A program made the position numbers and the translations under genes. Shown piece by piece: positions 42,151 to 53,194 of a stretch of 64,000 bases of DNA (position 1 is the first letter of the stretch; each line of letters opens with the position of its first letter). The DNA lies in NCBI GenBank assembly GCA_905221605.1, contig CAJNDS010002360.1:1-64000 (forward strand). The letters are read 5' to 3'. Source of the stretch: Symbiodinium natans (lineage: Eukaryota > Sar > Dinophyceae > Suessiales > Symbiodiniaceae). A model generated the notes under the pieces. It had not been told where the DNA came from and ran no database searches. It was given only the letters and a program-made list of their open reading frames with translations.

Positions 42151-44960
42151 CTAAGTACACCTGCAAGCATGTGTGAATTCGAACTTGCACCCGAAGAGGA
42201 CAGACCAGAAGGACGAGGTAGCTGGCAGTCGGTCTAGGTCCGTGTATGCCACTAAGGCCTTCATCATAATGAAGCTCACCCCTCTTCTTTGCACCGGGTC
42301 ATATTGTCGAATTCCTGACCTGACCAAAGTAAGAAGGTGAGACAAGAGCCCAGCTGCGCGAAAACCAAGTACCCTCGCCGCTTCCCTTGATAGGCCCCGG
42401 GAGACAACATCCCATCTCAGCAGGGCTCCATTTTGTAGCCCCATCTTCAGCCCTAAACAAGGACCCTGGTGTCGTACACCCAGCCTCGGACTAGCTTGGG
42501 ACGTGCCCCTAGAACTGATCAGCCAAAGCTTGCACCACAGTGAAACCCCTGAACCCTAAGCCCTAAACCACCCTGTCCTGAAAATAAAGTCGCCGGGATG
42601 ATGAGCGGCATCAGGACCTAGTTCGGCTTGGGGCTTAGGACCCTCCCAATCCGGGCTTCGATTGGGCTTGATGTTTAACGAAACCATGCAAAGAATCATA
42701 CTCTAGAGTCGGCCAGACGACTCACTAGTGGAGCCTAGGGCCTACGGGGTTGGGGAAGGTGGTCGCAGATGGTCTGTGTTTGTGAGAAATGCCGCCTGGA
42801 TGGAAATACGGTAGGGCTGGGCGTAGAGTCGTATTCGTGTGGCTGAGTGGGAGTCAGCACAACACTGATGGTGACTAGATCTTGTCACACGCACAGACAC
42901 ACACACACACACTCTCTCTCTCTCTCTCTCAGACAGTTGCTTGATGAAACTGGTGCAGGTATGCAATGCTGGCCATGCTTAGAAACTTTAAGACCAGAAC
43001 TGCCCTGTTGCCATCTGCGTCGCGCGTCTGGGCCCCAACCTAGCGGTGAATAGAGTTGCACGTATAGGCCATCAATGAACAACGGCTCCAACAAACAGTA
43101 CTGCTGCAATCGAGAATTGGGCATGGTCCATGCTCGGTGCTCATATCGACTGTTCTGAGCTTGTTGCCGCAGAGCCAGCTACACAGGCAAACAGAAGCAC
43201 CTGGGCTCAGCTCTAAGGAACACTGCCAGCATTATCCAGCTGCGAAGGCCATCCTCTGCAAGTCAGGTCGACATGGTATGGCTGAGAGCCCAACCAAGAA
43301 GGTCGTCAGCACGAACACCTCATGTTCAAAAATGCCTCATGCTACCTGCTTTGGGCTGTTGGTAAGAGTCATCTTGCAACAGAGTCACGCCAAAGCGGTA
43401 TGCATCCAGTGGTAGCCCGATGAGCCTCAAGCGCAGAGGTCTTGACCAGCTGACGATCAGCGTGGGGCTTCCAGATCTTCAACAGCCCTGCTTGCTGGCT
43501 CTTCTCCCTCTTTTCTCATGCGAGTAAAGGAACTCTCACTCAGGACGGGTCAAGTATAGCGGTGTCGCCCATGCCTTCGTTGTACAGATCTGCATGGAGT
43601 GGAGATGTACTTTGGCGAGCAACATTCGTTGCAGGTCGACTCTCCACGGAAATGCAACCATCATCAGCTAATGCGAGTCATGATGGCATAGGGTAAACCC
43701 GCGCATACACAAGTCAGTCTCTGTCTGCCGTCGCGTGACGAGCGTCCACGGTACCTGCATGGCGAGGAAGCCCATGTAGTAGGCCCTTGGTCTGCACAGC
43801 ACATATTCTAGGCGCAGCACATACCCTAGGCCCTAAACCTAAACATTAAGATGGTCAGTCGAGTTTCAAGACGCCAGGTTGCCGTACAGGCCGAAAAATT
43901 GAACTGGTGTTCGCTTCTTGTACTCTTTTGGTTCAAGTTCAGTCTGGCAGCGTTTTGGTTCGCATGAGCAGCTGCCTGCAACAATCTTTGTAGAATCTCC
44001 GGGTGTCCTTTCCAAGTGTGATACTCCGAGTGCCTTTGGCTGCCTTAATCCGCCTTAGCTTTACCTCCTTACTTTTCACTGTGGTGCTACTGAGATTGGG
44101 AATCCTTGCACCATCAGCCTCAGGGCGAATGCTTTCTGAGCACGCGGCGTGTAGTACGGAAGGACCTTGCGCGTCAACGGGTCTTTACAATAAAACAGTA
44201 CAGTAGCCGTACTTGCCCCCGAGAGGTCCTGCTTGGTGTCTCGTGGTTCGTGTTGCTTCACGTATGCTACGTATGCCCAAGCATGCCAGAAATGCAAGGA
44301 TTCACGGAATAGCAATGATGGCATGTCTCAAGGAAAAAACCCTGCAGATGCCTGGTAGACTCCATCGTAATACTCACCTGGGCACATAGCTGACAGACTG
44401 AACAGCGCTGCACGATGCTGTGAATCGTCAGCATCCCGATCGAACACGCAGCCATGCGCATGCCAAGTCACGCTTGAGAAGCCCTTTGGTCTGCTGAAAG
44501 GTTGCCGCGCCTCCCAGAACCAGGGCATTTAGGACTAAAAGGGATGGCCACTTCACTTCACAAACTTACCAGGAAACTGTGATGTCGGGGCCTGCGTAGA
44601 AGGACTCAATCAAAGGGTTCTGCCTCAGGTGCTTCGGTCAACGTGTGCAAAGAAGTCTGGCGTGCGCGAGGTGTCGCGTCAGGCGCAGCCCTGAAATGAC
44701 TCGAGAGTGTCCTTAACCTCGACCAGTGGGCAAATAGAAGTTAGTTGCCTCAACTCAGGCGCTACCATGCTGGGCGAGCCAAGGGCAAGAGTGGTGAGTC
44801 GCCTTCAGTGCGCCAAGCCTTATCATTGTACTTCCAGCAAGAAGCCCTGCAGCACTTTTTACCGCACGTTTCTGCTGCCTTCGCCAAAACTGACCGAGTT
44901 TGTAGTTCCCTGGCGCGCAGCTGACCTTGGCGAAGTCGAACTTGGAGAAGTTGTTTAACG
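42151..44960. other. Weak exon-like stretches, mostly minus strand
   Basis: Minus-strand open stretches occur at 42.15-42.44 kb (contains SFIMMKALVAYTDLDR) and 44.27-44.55 kb (LVLGGAATFQQTKGLLKRDL, with a GTGAGT donor nearby at 44377). They may be upstream exons of the ABC-2-like gene, but no join was proven. A (CA)/(CT) microsatellite lies at 42893-42931. Confidence 0.25.
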
Positions 44961-45056
44961 CAACGTCACCAAACCGAGCTGCTCAAGGTACACTGACCGC
45001 TGCCTACAAAAGATCAATAGACAGCCGATAACCACGCCAGACCTGCTGATTCTTAC

Positions 45057-46000
45057 TTAACAAAACTGCGCTGAACCTCTGCCAAAAAGCCATAGCAGAC
45101 CATAAAGCAGCGACACTAAACTCATGCTCATGCCACAAAAGCACGCAGTTCTTCGACACTGAACACTGAACTGATCAAATGGTGAAGTGGCGCAGATTTT
45201 CAGGGAGGTGGTGCTGCGGGAACGTCTAACCCCATGTGCTACAATAATGTGTCCTACAGGCATGATCAGCTGTCGGAACCAGGGCAAATGTGCGGATTTA
45301 CAAGGGAAATTCAGTGGATGCCAGCCGGCCGCACGCCTGTGAGAATGACCGACTTCACGTGAAAGCCAAAGGGCGGGTGGCTGGATGTTCACTTCCTCTG
45401 ATCAGCTCTGAACCTTGTCTCTTGAATCAACAGTGCTGAGAATGTCTCCGCATGCACCGCATTGCAGCAGAGTCAGGATCAGCATCATCATACCTGAGAA
45501 ACCTCGAGCACCCTGCAGCACCTTAGCCTGCGACTAGTCAGTCATAACAGTCATCTCACGTCATGCGTCAGGCCAGGGCGCATCGCAATGCCCTTTGAAG
45601 CCACCGGAGCAAGCCAGCCGTGTTGCCTGTCAAGTGTGCAGAAACCTTCGTTCCCAAAGAGTTCCAAGGCCCGAAGCTCCATGAAGCTCAGCACGAAGCT
45701 CCTCGATGCTCTTCCAGAGCCGCAGCTGCTTCGAAGGCCAACAGTCGGCTGCTCTGATCATGCAAGCCCTCTTCGTCCTCAGTGGCCACTTCCACTTAGC
45801 CACAAGGAACAACCTGGGGCGCGAGAATCACATGTGCACTGACATCTAAGGTGTCGACATAAAGGACCAGCAGACGCTTCACCTGTCTCAGCAGAGTGCG
45901 GGTTGAAACCTGGCGGAGCGGACTCGTCAATTCCGAGATCCGGCATGATCCAGCAGGTGTCCAACACGCTGAATGCGTCGCAACTCCCTGTCTGGAACAA
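45057..46000 (-). CDS. Exon-like blocks, unknown protein(s)
   Basis: Minus-strand frames are open at 45057-45392 (ends with a hydrophobic GMSMSLVSLLYGLLWLFGRG), 45630-45812 (KQLRLWKSIEELRAELHGAS) and 45779-46000 (WIMPDLGIDESAPPGFNPHS). Borders and grouping are unknown. Confidence 0.25.
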
Positions 46001-46067
46001 CCATTAAGCCAACCTTTGGCATGTCGCGAAATGTCCGTGTCTTGTCCGCTGCGCAGAACAGTAGACT

Positions 46068-46322
46068 CTATCTAAACTCTAGTGCACCCATGCTTTGATC
46101 TCCCACGAAGTCGCCATGTCTCTTCCATCCCCTCTGGGCCTCCTCTTTGCCCGGCTCCACGTGGTCCAGAACATCAGAAAGGCAGGCCATCTCACTACGC
46201 CTCTGGGACTTGAGGGGCGCGATATGGCGGTTGATCTCGATTCGAGATAATGCTCCCGTTTTTGGGGTGCATGAAATGGCACTAAGTGCCAAAGAGGAGC
46301 CCTCAGTCATTGCTCTAAACAT
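46068..46322 (-). CDS. Exon-like block, unknown protein
   Basis: The minus strand reads TGALSRIEINRHIAPLKSQR and LSDVLDHVEPGKEEAQRG, good globular composition. It follows the SET gene on the same strand and could be a 3' exon of it. Confidence 0.35.
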   Translation of the reverse strand: MFRAMTEGSSLALSAISCTPKTGALSRIEINRHIAPLKSQRRSEMACLSDVLDHVEPGKEEAQRGWKRHGDFVGDQSMGALEFR

Positions 46323-46794
46323 GGTCCCAACTGTCCCAACTCACGGAGCTAGAACGTACAAGCTGAGGAACCGGGAGTCACTTCGCTCATCAATGCCACT
46401 GGCACAAACCTGGCATGCTGGTTGCGACTCATGCCGCGACACAGGCGCAATGCGAGATCTCATCAGCTTGCAGCAGACATAGCAGTATAGCCTGGCAAGC
46501 GCAGTCGAAGCCGAACATCTTCTTCAGCAAGTACTGACGATAGCCTGAAAAACGTGGAGGCATGCGAAGGGTGGAGACAAGTACTCACACGGCCAAGGCA
46601 GACGCCACCGTCGCTTCCAGTTCTCGACATTCAACGATGGGAGGCTAACTAACTATCCGAAACGATGGACAGGCAATGGACAGTCGGACAGAGGCCAGTT
46701 GCAGCCCCAGTCTCTCAAGGTTCCGCGAATGTCAATGTAGCGAACCTAAATGCAGCACAAGGTTATCGCTCACCAGCGACGAACGGTCAGCTGC

Positions 46795-47190
46795 CTGAAG
46801 CATTCCTAAGGTCAAAAGCGTCAATATTGTCTGAATCAGCTTTTCTATCCAAGACGCGCACAATTCTTGTCCTGCCAGAATGTCTGTGCAAGAGCGAACC
46901 TCCATGTGCCCCGTCTCCTGCCGCGGAGTCTGCACTTTGTGGCACCATGCTGAGTCTGTGTGTGCGTACTACGAGTACGTGCAGCATGGATATTCGTAGT
47001 GCGAGACTGTCCAAACATGTCCAAACGAGCATATCGGCCTTCGGCACAACTTACCAATTGTTCAAGCTTGGCAGACTCCGCAAGCGAGTTGCTACGTCTG
47101 CCACCTAGGCTGAGCTGCCTCCGCGCCTTGTTCCAAACCTGTTCGCAGTTTGCATTGCAGGAGTGGTTGAAGCGGCTTGCGATGTCACAC
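46795..47190 (-). CDS. SET-domain (SMYD-like) methyltransferase, two exons
   Basis: Exon 47139-47190 reads CDIASRFNHSCNANCEQ, containing the SET signature RFNHSCxxNC that lines the active site. Exon 46795-46929 reads HMEVRSCTDILAGQELCAS, matching the 'vra.rdI.aGeEL..sY' strand that follows it, then a helix WIEKLIQTILTLLTLGMLQ. The usual Tyr after GeEL.. is Trp here (CASW), which may weaken or change catalysis. The join uses donor GTTTGG and acceptor GTGCAG in phase 0. Substrate (histone or other protein) is unknown. Upstream exons, including the SET start, were not fixed; Cys-rich sequence at 47.8-48.1 kb could belong. Confidence 0.65.
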
Positions 47191-47642
47191 CTAAGGGGAA
47201 CAGCAGCACCACATCGCAAACTACAAAATATCTTGGGGATCAAACGTCGAGCACACTTCGAAGGTTTAAATAACTTATTTGACTTGAAGTACAACTGGTT
47301 GCATCCCCTCGAGTTCTTAACGAAACTTTAACAAATACGTGCATTCCAACTGCAGAAGGACATCATCTGACTCATCTGCGGAGAAAAGGTTGGTCCTGCA
47401 GGTGCCGATCGAAGTTCCGTGTGCTCTCGTGAAAGGGTACGGGCTCATTTACGATTAAATGTCTTTGTCTTTGTCTAAATCACAAAGGTGACTTGGCCAT
47501 CTTCGTAACTCCTCAAGATTCCCAACAGTGACTTCGGGGCATCGGAGAAGGTGTCCGCCAAGCAGAAGATCCGCTCTTGAACATCTCGTGAGGACCTGCA
47601 GACAGTCCCATGCAGCTGTGCATAGCCGGGGAGAAGAAGCAG

Positions 47643-47699
47643 CATCTTCTTCTTCTTCTTCTTCTTCTTCTTCTTCTTCTTCTTCTTCTTCTTCTTCTT
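47643..47699 (+). repeat. (CTT)n microsatellite
   Basis: About 19 CTT units; on the minus strand it reads as poly-Lys after an acidic stretch, so it could be transcribed or even translated. Confidence 0.95.
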
Positions 47700-47709
47700 G
47701 TTCTCATTC

Positions 47710-48228
47710 TTCTTTTCTTCTGGAGAGTCGTGCATGACACGTGTCTGCCGAAGGAAACCCTGCCTCTCGAACTGCTCCTCCGCATCGTCGTACCACGTGG
47801 TATCACGTCCAGTCACTGTCAATCTCATGAGAGGCACTTCACACCTCGAGCAGCGACACATTCGACGCAGAATTGGTCAAATCTGCTCTGGCAAGGCTCA
47901 GTCCAATTGAGCCCGGCACAAAAGCCTCTCCCCAGGCCGGATGTCCTGCCACCCCGCATTGCTCTGTCACGCTGCAAAGTCGGCTTCAGGCAACAGGGCA
48001 AGGGCTCCATCTTACACCATTTCTTTCGGGCGTATGAAAACGATGCCCTCCCGCCCCTCCAAGACAATCGCGCCTGAATCCGTGCTGCTGCCGTTTGGCT
48101 TCGGAATTGGAGCAGTCACCGGTCCTGTGTGGCCAAAACGCCTTGGCCCTTGGTGCCACAGTCAACGATTGCTGCAGACTGGAGGCACCAGCAGAGGCTC
48201 CTGCGAGCATCATGTTGCATCTTGGCAC
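47710..48228 (-). CDS. Exon-like blocks, Cys-rich in part
   Basis: The minus strand reads TWYDDAEEQFERQGFLRQTR next to the CTT repeat, then (47.83-48.07 kb) EPCQSRFDQFCVECVAARG, which has a CxxC pair. These may be upstream exons of the SET gene, as SMYD-type proteins carry extra Cys-rich modules, but this is inference. Confidence 0.3.
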
Positions 48229-48543
48229 AGTCCAGTTTTGGAGGCGTGTGTTTCCGTGTCATTACCTGTAGAGCGGTGGCAAAAAGGGCAGGGGCTGCTA
48301 GTTCAAATATGCCAAATTCCCTCCCGTGCAACGATCCAGACGATGCATCTGGGTGCCCCCGAAACGCAAATCGTCAGCGCCCAAATCAGCACACGTGCCC
48401 GAAACGCAAGCGCAAAAATCTCCCATCAAGCACGCAGCCGGACACACCCTTCGCAGACATGCCACCCTCCCCCACCTAGAAAACCTGCAACGAAGACCTT
48501 ATTTCGCTTCAAAAGCGCCAACACCGCGTGGCAGAACATGTAT

Positions 48544-48858
48544 TCAACTCGAAGTCTGAAGAAGCAAAACTGAACCTGCCAACATGAAACAACAAAGCTG
48601 TAGCTGTGCGTTGCGAGAGTTTTCGTTTTCATGTTCTCCCCAAAGATGCACCCCAGATCTCCCTGCCAGCAGCTTCTCTCCAGATCTCAAATCTTGCACA
48701 GATGCCTCTCTCGGTTTCAAGGGGCAGGCAGCTGAAAGATGCACCGAGCTCGCAAAGGCAGCTGAACATGTCAGGAGCAAGGGGAGGGCTAATTCTTTTT
48801 CGGATTGCAAATGTAGTAGACATATCATGATATTTGTACTCTTTTTCTTATTCAGCAA
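48544..48858 (-). CDS. Exon-like block, unknown protein
   Basis: A 104-codon minus frame (HLSAACPLKPREASVQDLRS, GEKLLAGRSGVHLWGEHENE). Weak; the plus strand is partly open too. Confidence 0.2.
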   Translation of the reverse strand: MLNKKKSTNIMICLLHLQSEKELALPLLLTCSAAFASSVHLSAACPLKPREASVQDLRSGEKLLAGRSGVHLWGEHENENSRNAQLQLCCFMLAGSVLLLQTSS

Positions 48859-49115
48859 AGTACAGTACTACAATCCAGGATATGGATCCTGATTGCATCA
48901 TTGTGAGGTCAATCATGGCTCCTGGACCTCGTCCTGCGCTGACTGGCCCTCATGTAAAGCGCCGCTGCAACCGCAGGAGCTGTACATTTGGATGCCTTGT
49001 CAAGGGCCTTGTCAGGCATCTGAGCAAGGCGCCACTCGAATCAGCAGAGACGACTGGTGCATACTGGTGCTGTTTTTGGGACGTGCTTAATGAACAGCAC
49101 TTGCGACACAAGCGC

Positions 49116-49215
49116 TAAGCAGCGCAGCAAGGAAGCGCGGCAAGGCAGTGCGGCAAGGCAGCGCGGCAAGGCAGCGCGGCAAGGCGGCGCGGCAAAGCGG
49201 CGCGGCATAAGCGGT
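49116..49215 (+). repeat. 13-bp GC-rich minisatellite
   Basis: About seven copies of GGCAAGGCAGCGC with point variants (GGCAAGGCGGCGC, GGCAAAGCGGCGC). Confidence 0.9.
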
Positions 49216-49926
49216 GCACAACAGGCCTGTCTTGCTGGATGCGGGATGCCACCATGACGCCATGCCGTGCCCGTCAGGCCACAGCCAAGGCCACAGCAAG
49301 GCCCACTTGGGAGCGTTGGGAGGGCCAGGTTCCAGGGCGCAGACCAGGCCATGGACCCCGCAAAGCACGCGAATTCTCTAGACTACAACGCCGCAGAGGT
49401 ATGGTGTACTGGCGGATGCCCACTGACTCTATTGATCTTCCATGGCAGCAGGTTCTTTTAAAATGTGCGGAAGGCTGAGGAGCAGTAGTTGCTACGCTTT
49501 GAGCAACATGCAAAGTGCACGCGGACATGTCTAGAGTGCGCCAAAAGCTCCAGACGTGAACATGAAGCTTCTATCGTCAAGTGAAACAGGTACTCGATCA
49601 GGTCGCAGATCTGCGGGCTTCAAAAACACAACAGCTGTCTCGGCGCCACACGCGCAAAGAAACATGACGCCCTTGATGGGGAAGATGTTCTTCTGAGTGA
49701 ACTCCTGACCATCACTTGCTCATTTGCCAATGGCATACCAAGCATTAAGAAGCTGCGTAAGTTGCAGCAAGATTTCGTGAAAAAGCCTTAGGCCTTCGTA
49801 TGCCTTCAGCCCCCAGACTGGGAGCCCAGACAGCGCCCATCTGATAGAAGATGCAGCCGATCATGATCGATGGAGGCAGCCGAGACATGATCTCAGTCCA
49901 AAGGTGAGTCATCCATGGTACAAGGG

Positions 49927-50012
49927 TTTTAAACCCTACATTAGGGTTTAGGGGGGTTTGGGTTTAGGGGTTAGGGTTTACCCTAAATTAGGTTTTAAAG
50001 GGGTTTGGGGCC
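49927..50012 (+). repeat. Degenerate telomere-like patch, both orientations
   Basis: TTAGGGTTTA and TACCCTAAAT/TTTAAACCCTAC lie side by side, so TTTAGGG-like and CCCTAAA-like units face each other within 90 bp. Confidence 0.8.
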
Positions 50013-50375
50013 CAGGGGTAAATATTCACTCGATTCGGAGACATCTGTGTGGAACTTGAAAGATCTGTCGAAGGCGCAGTGCATCGAGGCCTGTCACGGC
50101 CGATGTATGTCAGAGGCCCACTCGTGACCCATATAGATGTTGCAATCGTAGTGCACGCCGCTATCTTGCCCCTCCTGGAATCCTAAACCTGGAATTCTAA
50201 GGTGCGAAATCCTCGTGCTCACCAGATTTCCTGTGCTAGCATTGCTGGCCATGCAAGACGAATTCTGGGTCGCGGACACCTCGGAAGAACCTCAGTGGAG
50301 AAACAGACTAGATTACTGGCAAAAGGAAGTACCAACGCTCGGCCGGCCTACTTGCTGCAGTGCATTCTAAACCAG

Positions 50376-51146
50376 TCATCCTCCACAATGGCCTATGATG
50401 GCACAGGAGCAACTGCAAAGTTGCATGAGAACTGCTTTCCTATCACAGAAGCCAAGCGCAGCCACGGCAGAAATGGTCCAACTAGCATGCAAGCCGAGCA
50501 GTAGGCTTCTTTTTGTTCTTGAAGTTTTCCAGAAGCGTACGCCTGGTCCTTGGCATCGAGTCAAGAACATCGAAAGGGACCTAAGAACTACTCTGCCCTT
50601 GATGCTGCATCTCGGATCCTCCCCACGACAGGCAACACACCCTGAAGAGAGGTTGAACCTGTGACCACACTGACACTTTAGACTTTCCGCAAGCGAACTT
50701 TGGCCCTGGCAGAATGCACGTTTGTCGCCACATGCTCGGCATATTCTCTGCCTAGGAGATCCACAACTTGTGTCCGAAAAGACAAGACAATTCAAAGACG
50801 CCCGAAGAGGTGAGCCGAACAAAGAAGCATTTTTGGCGTCCTTCCACGTCTTCATCGAGTCTCTAGAATCTGACAGGGTATTTGTCGGATTCAAGCATTG
50901 TCGGAAGGCAGCGATGGTGCCTATCAGCATCCCAAAAACAAAGCAAAACACCCGTAGCATCTCATAACAATGACAAGCTCCATTGCTGGCACGGACATCA
51001 GTCTTGACTGCAAAAAAGGTAGGTCTGCGCAAGCTGTTTCTCGGCAAGATTTGGCAAGTGCAGTACGCAGCATGTTTGTCAAAATCATATTCACAATATT
51101 CAAAACTCCTCGAGATCGGGTGCCTGTGCCGAGAATGCAGACCCAC
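50376..51146 (-). CDS. Longest non-repetitive open frame (256 codons), unknown protein
   Basis: The minus strand stays open for 256 codons without low-complexity help. It has a hydrophobic, membrane-like run (LRVFCFVFGMLIGTIAAF) about residue 65-82 and a Cys-rich module ICRACGDKRAFCQ ... CQCGHRFNLSSGCVAC with about eight Cys, like extracellular or furin-type modules. The plus strand in the same place is broken. Other genes here use short exons, so this could be one large exon, an intron-poor retrocopy, or several exons with open introns between. No family is assigned. Confidence 0.4.
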   Translation of the reverse strand: MGLHSRHRHPISRSFEYCEYDFDKHAAYCTCQILPRNSLRRPTFFAVKTDVRASNGACHCYEMLRVFCFVFGMLIGTIAAFRQCLNPTNTLSDSRDSMKTWKDAKNASLFGSPLRASLNCLVFSDTSCGSPRQRICRACGDKRAFCQGQSSLAESLKCQCGHRFNLSSGCVACRGEDPRCSIKGRVVLRSLSMFLTRCQGPGVRFWKTSRTKRSLLLGLHASWTISAVAALGFCDRKAVLMQLCSCSCAIIGHCGG

Positions 51147-51960
51147 GTAGCTGATTCGAAATGGTAGCTATCCGCCGCTCCATGGTATTGGGAGGGTGAG
51201 AAGCTACTGCGAGGGTGAGAAGTAAAGCCGCGCATCTTCACCGAGCTAACGCTGATTTCAGATGGAGCATGATGGAGGCCTATGGAGGCGGGTTGCCACG
51301 CGAGGGCTGGCGCATACGATCGCGTACGCACAACTTTTCAGGCAAGAAGGCCCAGCACGGTTTCGTCGTGTCTGCGGGGAAATGAATGCCGGGAACTCAC
51401 AGGCCGGTCAATTTTGGAGGGTACTAGTACTACTACTTGTGCTACTTCTACTACATAATCGGGACACGGGAGGACGCGGACGTGGGACACAGGACTGGGA
51501 ATGCGGAGGTGGGTCGACTTGCCAGAAGTCTACTCTATACTGTGCCCTGCCATAGTACAAACAAGCATATATCAATGTTACCAGTACCAGTAGCATGGGA
51601 AGATGACGCAGCTCTTCGATCCAATGATGATGCACACAGCATATGGCCATCACCACGTTGTCACCTTGACCTGTTGCAGGAGTTTCTCAAACTTCTCCGT
51701 GGCCATCAAAGCTGCTTAGGTTCTTTTGAGTGAGAGCTACCACACGCTCATGGGCTGAAGGCTGGTTGCGTGCAGACAGAAGCGTCTGAACCGCGTCGAC
51801 TGGACAGTCAAGAACCTTTGGATGGGTCTGCGATCACGAAACGATCAACGCGTTGAAACTGGACAGTCAACAAGCTTTGGCAGCTTGGATGGGTGTATGA
51901 GCACAAAACGATCAGCGCGTTACAGGGTTGGCTAGTGGGTAACATGTTCTCTCGACGAAC

Positions 51961-52200
51961 ATGACCTGCAGACCCCTTGATTCCTCCATGCAAAAACAGG
52001 ATATAGTTGCACGTTGGTGTGGTGCAAAGCTTCTCCGCTATAGAGCTGTTACCAGTCCTGCGATCACATCAGTCACTCTGCTTGGCAGCGAAGCTCTGCA
52101 ATGCTGGCGCGGCTTGGGATCTGTAATTTGCCAGCTCACAACATTCACATGTGTCAGGCCCTTATCGCGTCTCTTGCATCTGGACGGCCTTCGTATCTGA
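51961..52200 (-). pseudogene. Truncated 3'-end copy (unit 1) of the zinc-finger gene
   Basis: Compared with unit 2 this copy lacks 10 bp (AAGCAAGCTC) after VNVVS on the minus strand, so the frame shifts from LLELANY to WQITDP. It contains no finger or start region. Dead copy. Confidence 0.7.
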
Positions 52201-52518
52201 ACCTCTGAAAGGCCAGCAGGCTGCTTGCAACGATGCTAAACAACATCATGCACCTGTGCCTGGGTTCCACAGCCTGTGCTGCTGTTTCATTGGGTGACTT
52301 GGGACGAGTGGACTAGATGCCCGATCCAGGATCTAGCACAGACCAACGGCTAAAGCGACTGTCACAGCATCTGAATGTGCTTGGCTGGACAGTCAACAGG
52401 CTTTGGCAGCTTGGATGGGTCTGCGAGCACAAAACGATCAGCGCGTTACAGGGTAGGCTAGTATAGTGCGTAACATGTTCTCTCGACGAACATGACCCGC
52501 AGACCTCTTGATTCTTCC

Positions 52519-52745
52519 CTACAAAAACAAGACATATTTGCACGTTGGCATGGAGCAAAGCTTCTCCGCGATAGAGCTGTTACAAGTCCTGCGATCACAT
52601 CCGTCACTTTGCTTGGCAGCGAAGCTCTGCAATGCTGGCCCCGCTTGGGATCTGTAATTTGCCAGCTCAAGCAAGCTCACAACATTCACATGTGTCAGGC
52701 CCTTATCGTGTCTCTTGCATCTGGACGGCCTTCGTATCCCAACCT
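52519..52745 (-). pseudogene. Truncated 3'-end copy (unit 2) of the zinc-finger gene
   Basis: The minus strand reads HVNVVSLLELANYRSQAGPA, clearly related to AHLNVVSLLALANRRCQG at the end of the intact gene. Nothing upstream of this tail is duplicated, so it cannot make the finger protein. Confidence 0.75.
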
Positions 52746-53194
52746 CTGAAAAGGCCAGCAGGCTGCTTGCAACGATGCTAAACAACATCATGCCCGGCAC
52801 GAAGCAAGCTGCCCCCTATCATGGCAGAATCTCCCGCTGGCACAGTGGGTTCTACAGCCTTTGCTGCTGTTTCATTGGGTGACTTGAGTGGACCGGATGC
52901 CCAATCCACGATCTGAACGCACCTTGGTGCGAACGGAAGACTGGACAGCCAAAATGGCTTTGGCTGCCTGGATGGGTCTGCGATCATTGGTAGTATGAAG
53001 CAAAAAAACATGCTCTCTCGGCGAATGGGACTCTTCACCACGGTATGAATTCAAAACCTGCGAAGAGCAGACCCGCAGACCCCTGGATTCTTCCCTACAA
53101 AACCAGATATATTTGCACATTGGCGTGGTGCAGAGCTCCCCTCTCCTTGCTTCGTAACAGAGAACTTCTCTCACATCAGTAGGTGCCTTCTATC

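Larger units (their letters stand above)
48860..50375. other. No gene recognised; repeats noted separately
   Basis: Contains the 13-bp minisatellite at 49.1 kb and a telomere-like patch at 49.93-50.01 kb; open frames between them carry no domain. Confidence 0.35.

Noticed and set aside
52945-52975. AGCCATTTTGGCT on the minus strand, the core of the dinoflagellate spliced-leader sequence
   Set aside because: It lies in unit 3 of the local tandem array, and the matching places in units 1 and 2 read differently (GCTTGTTGACTG type). The flanks do not match the leader, so it is a chance variant.
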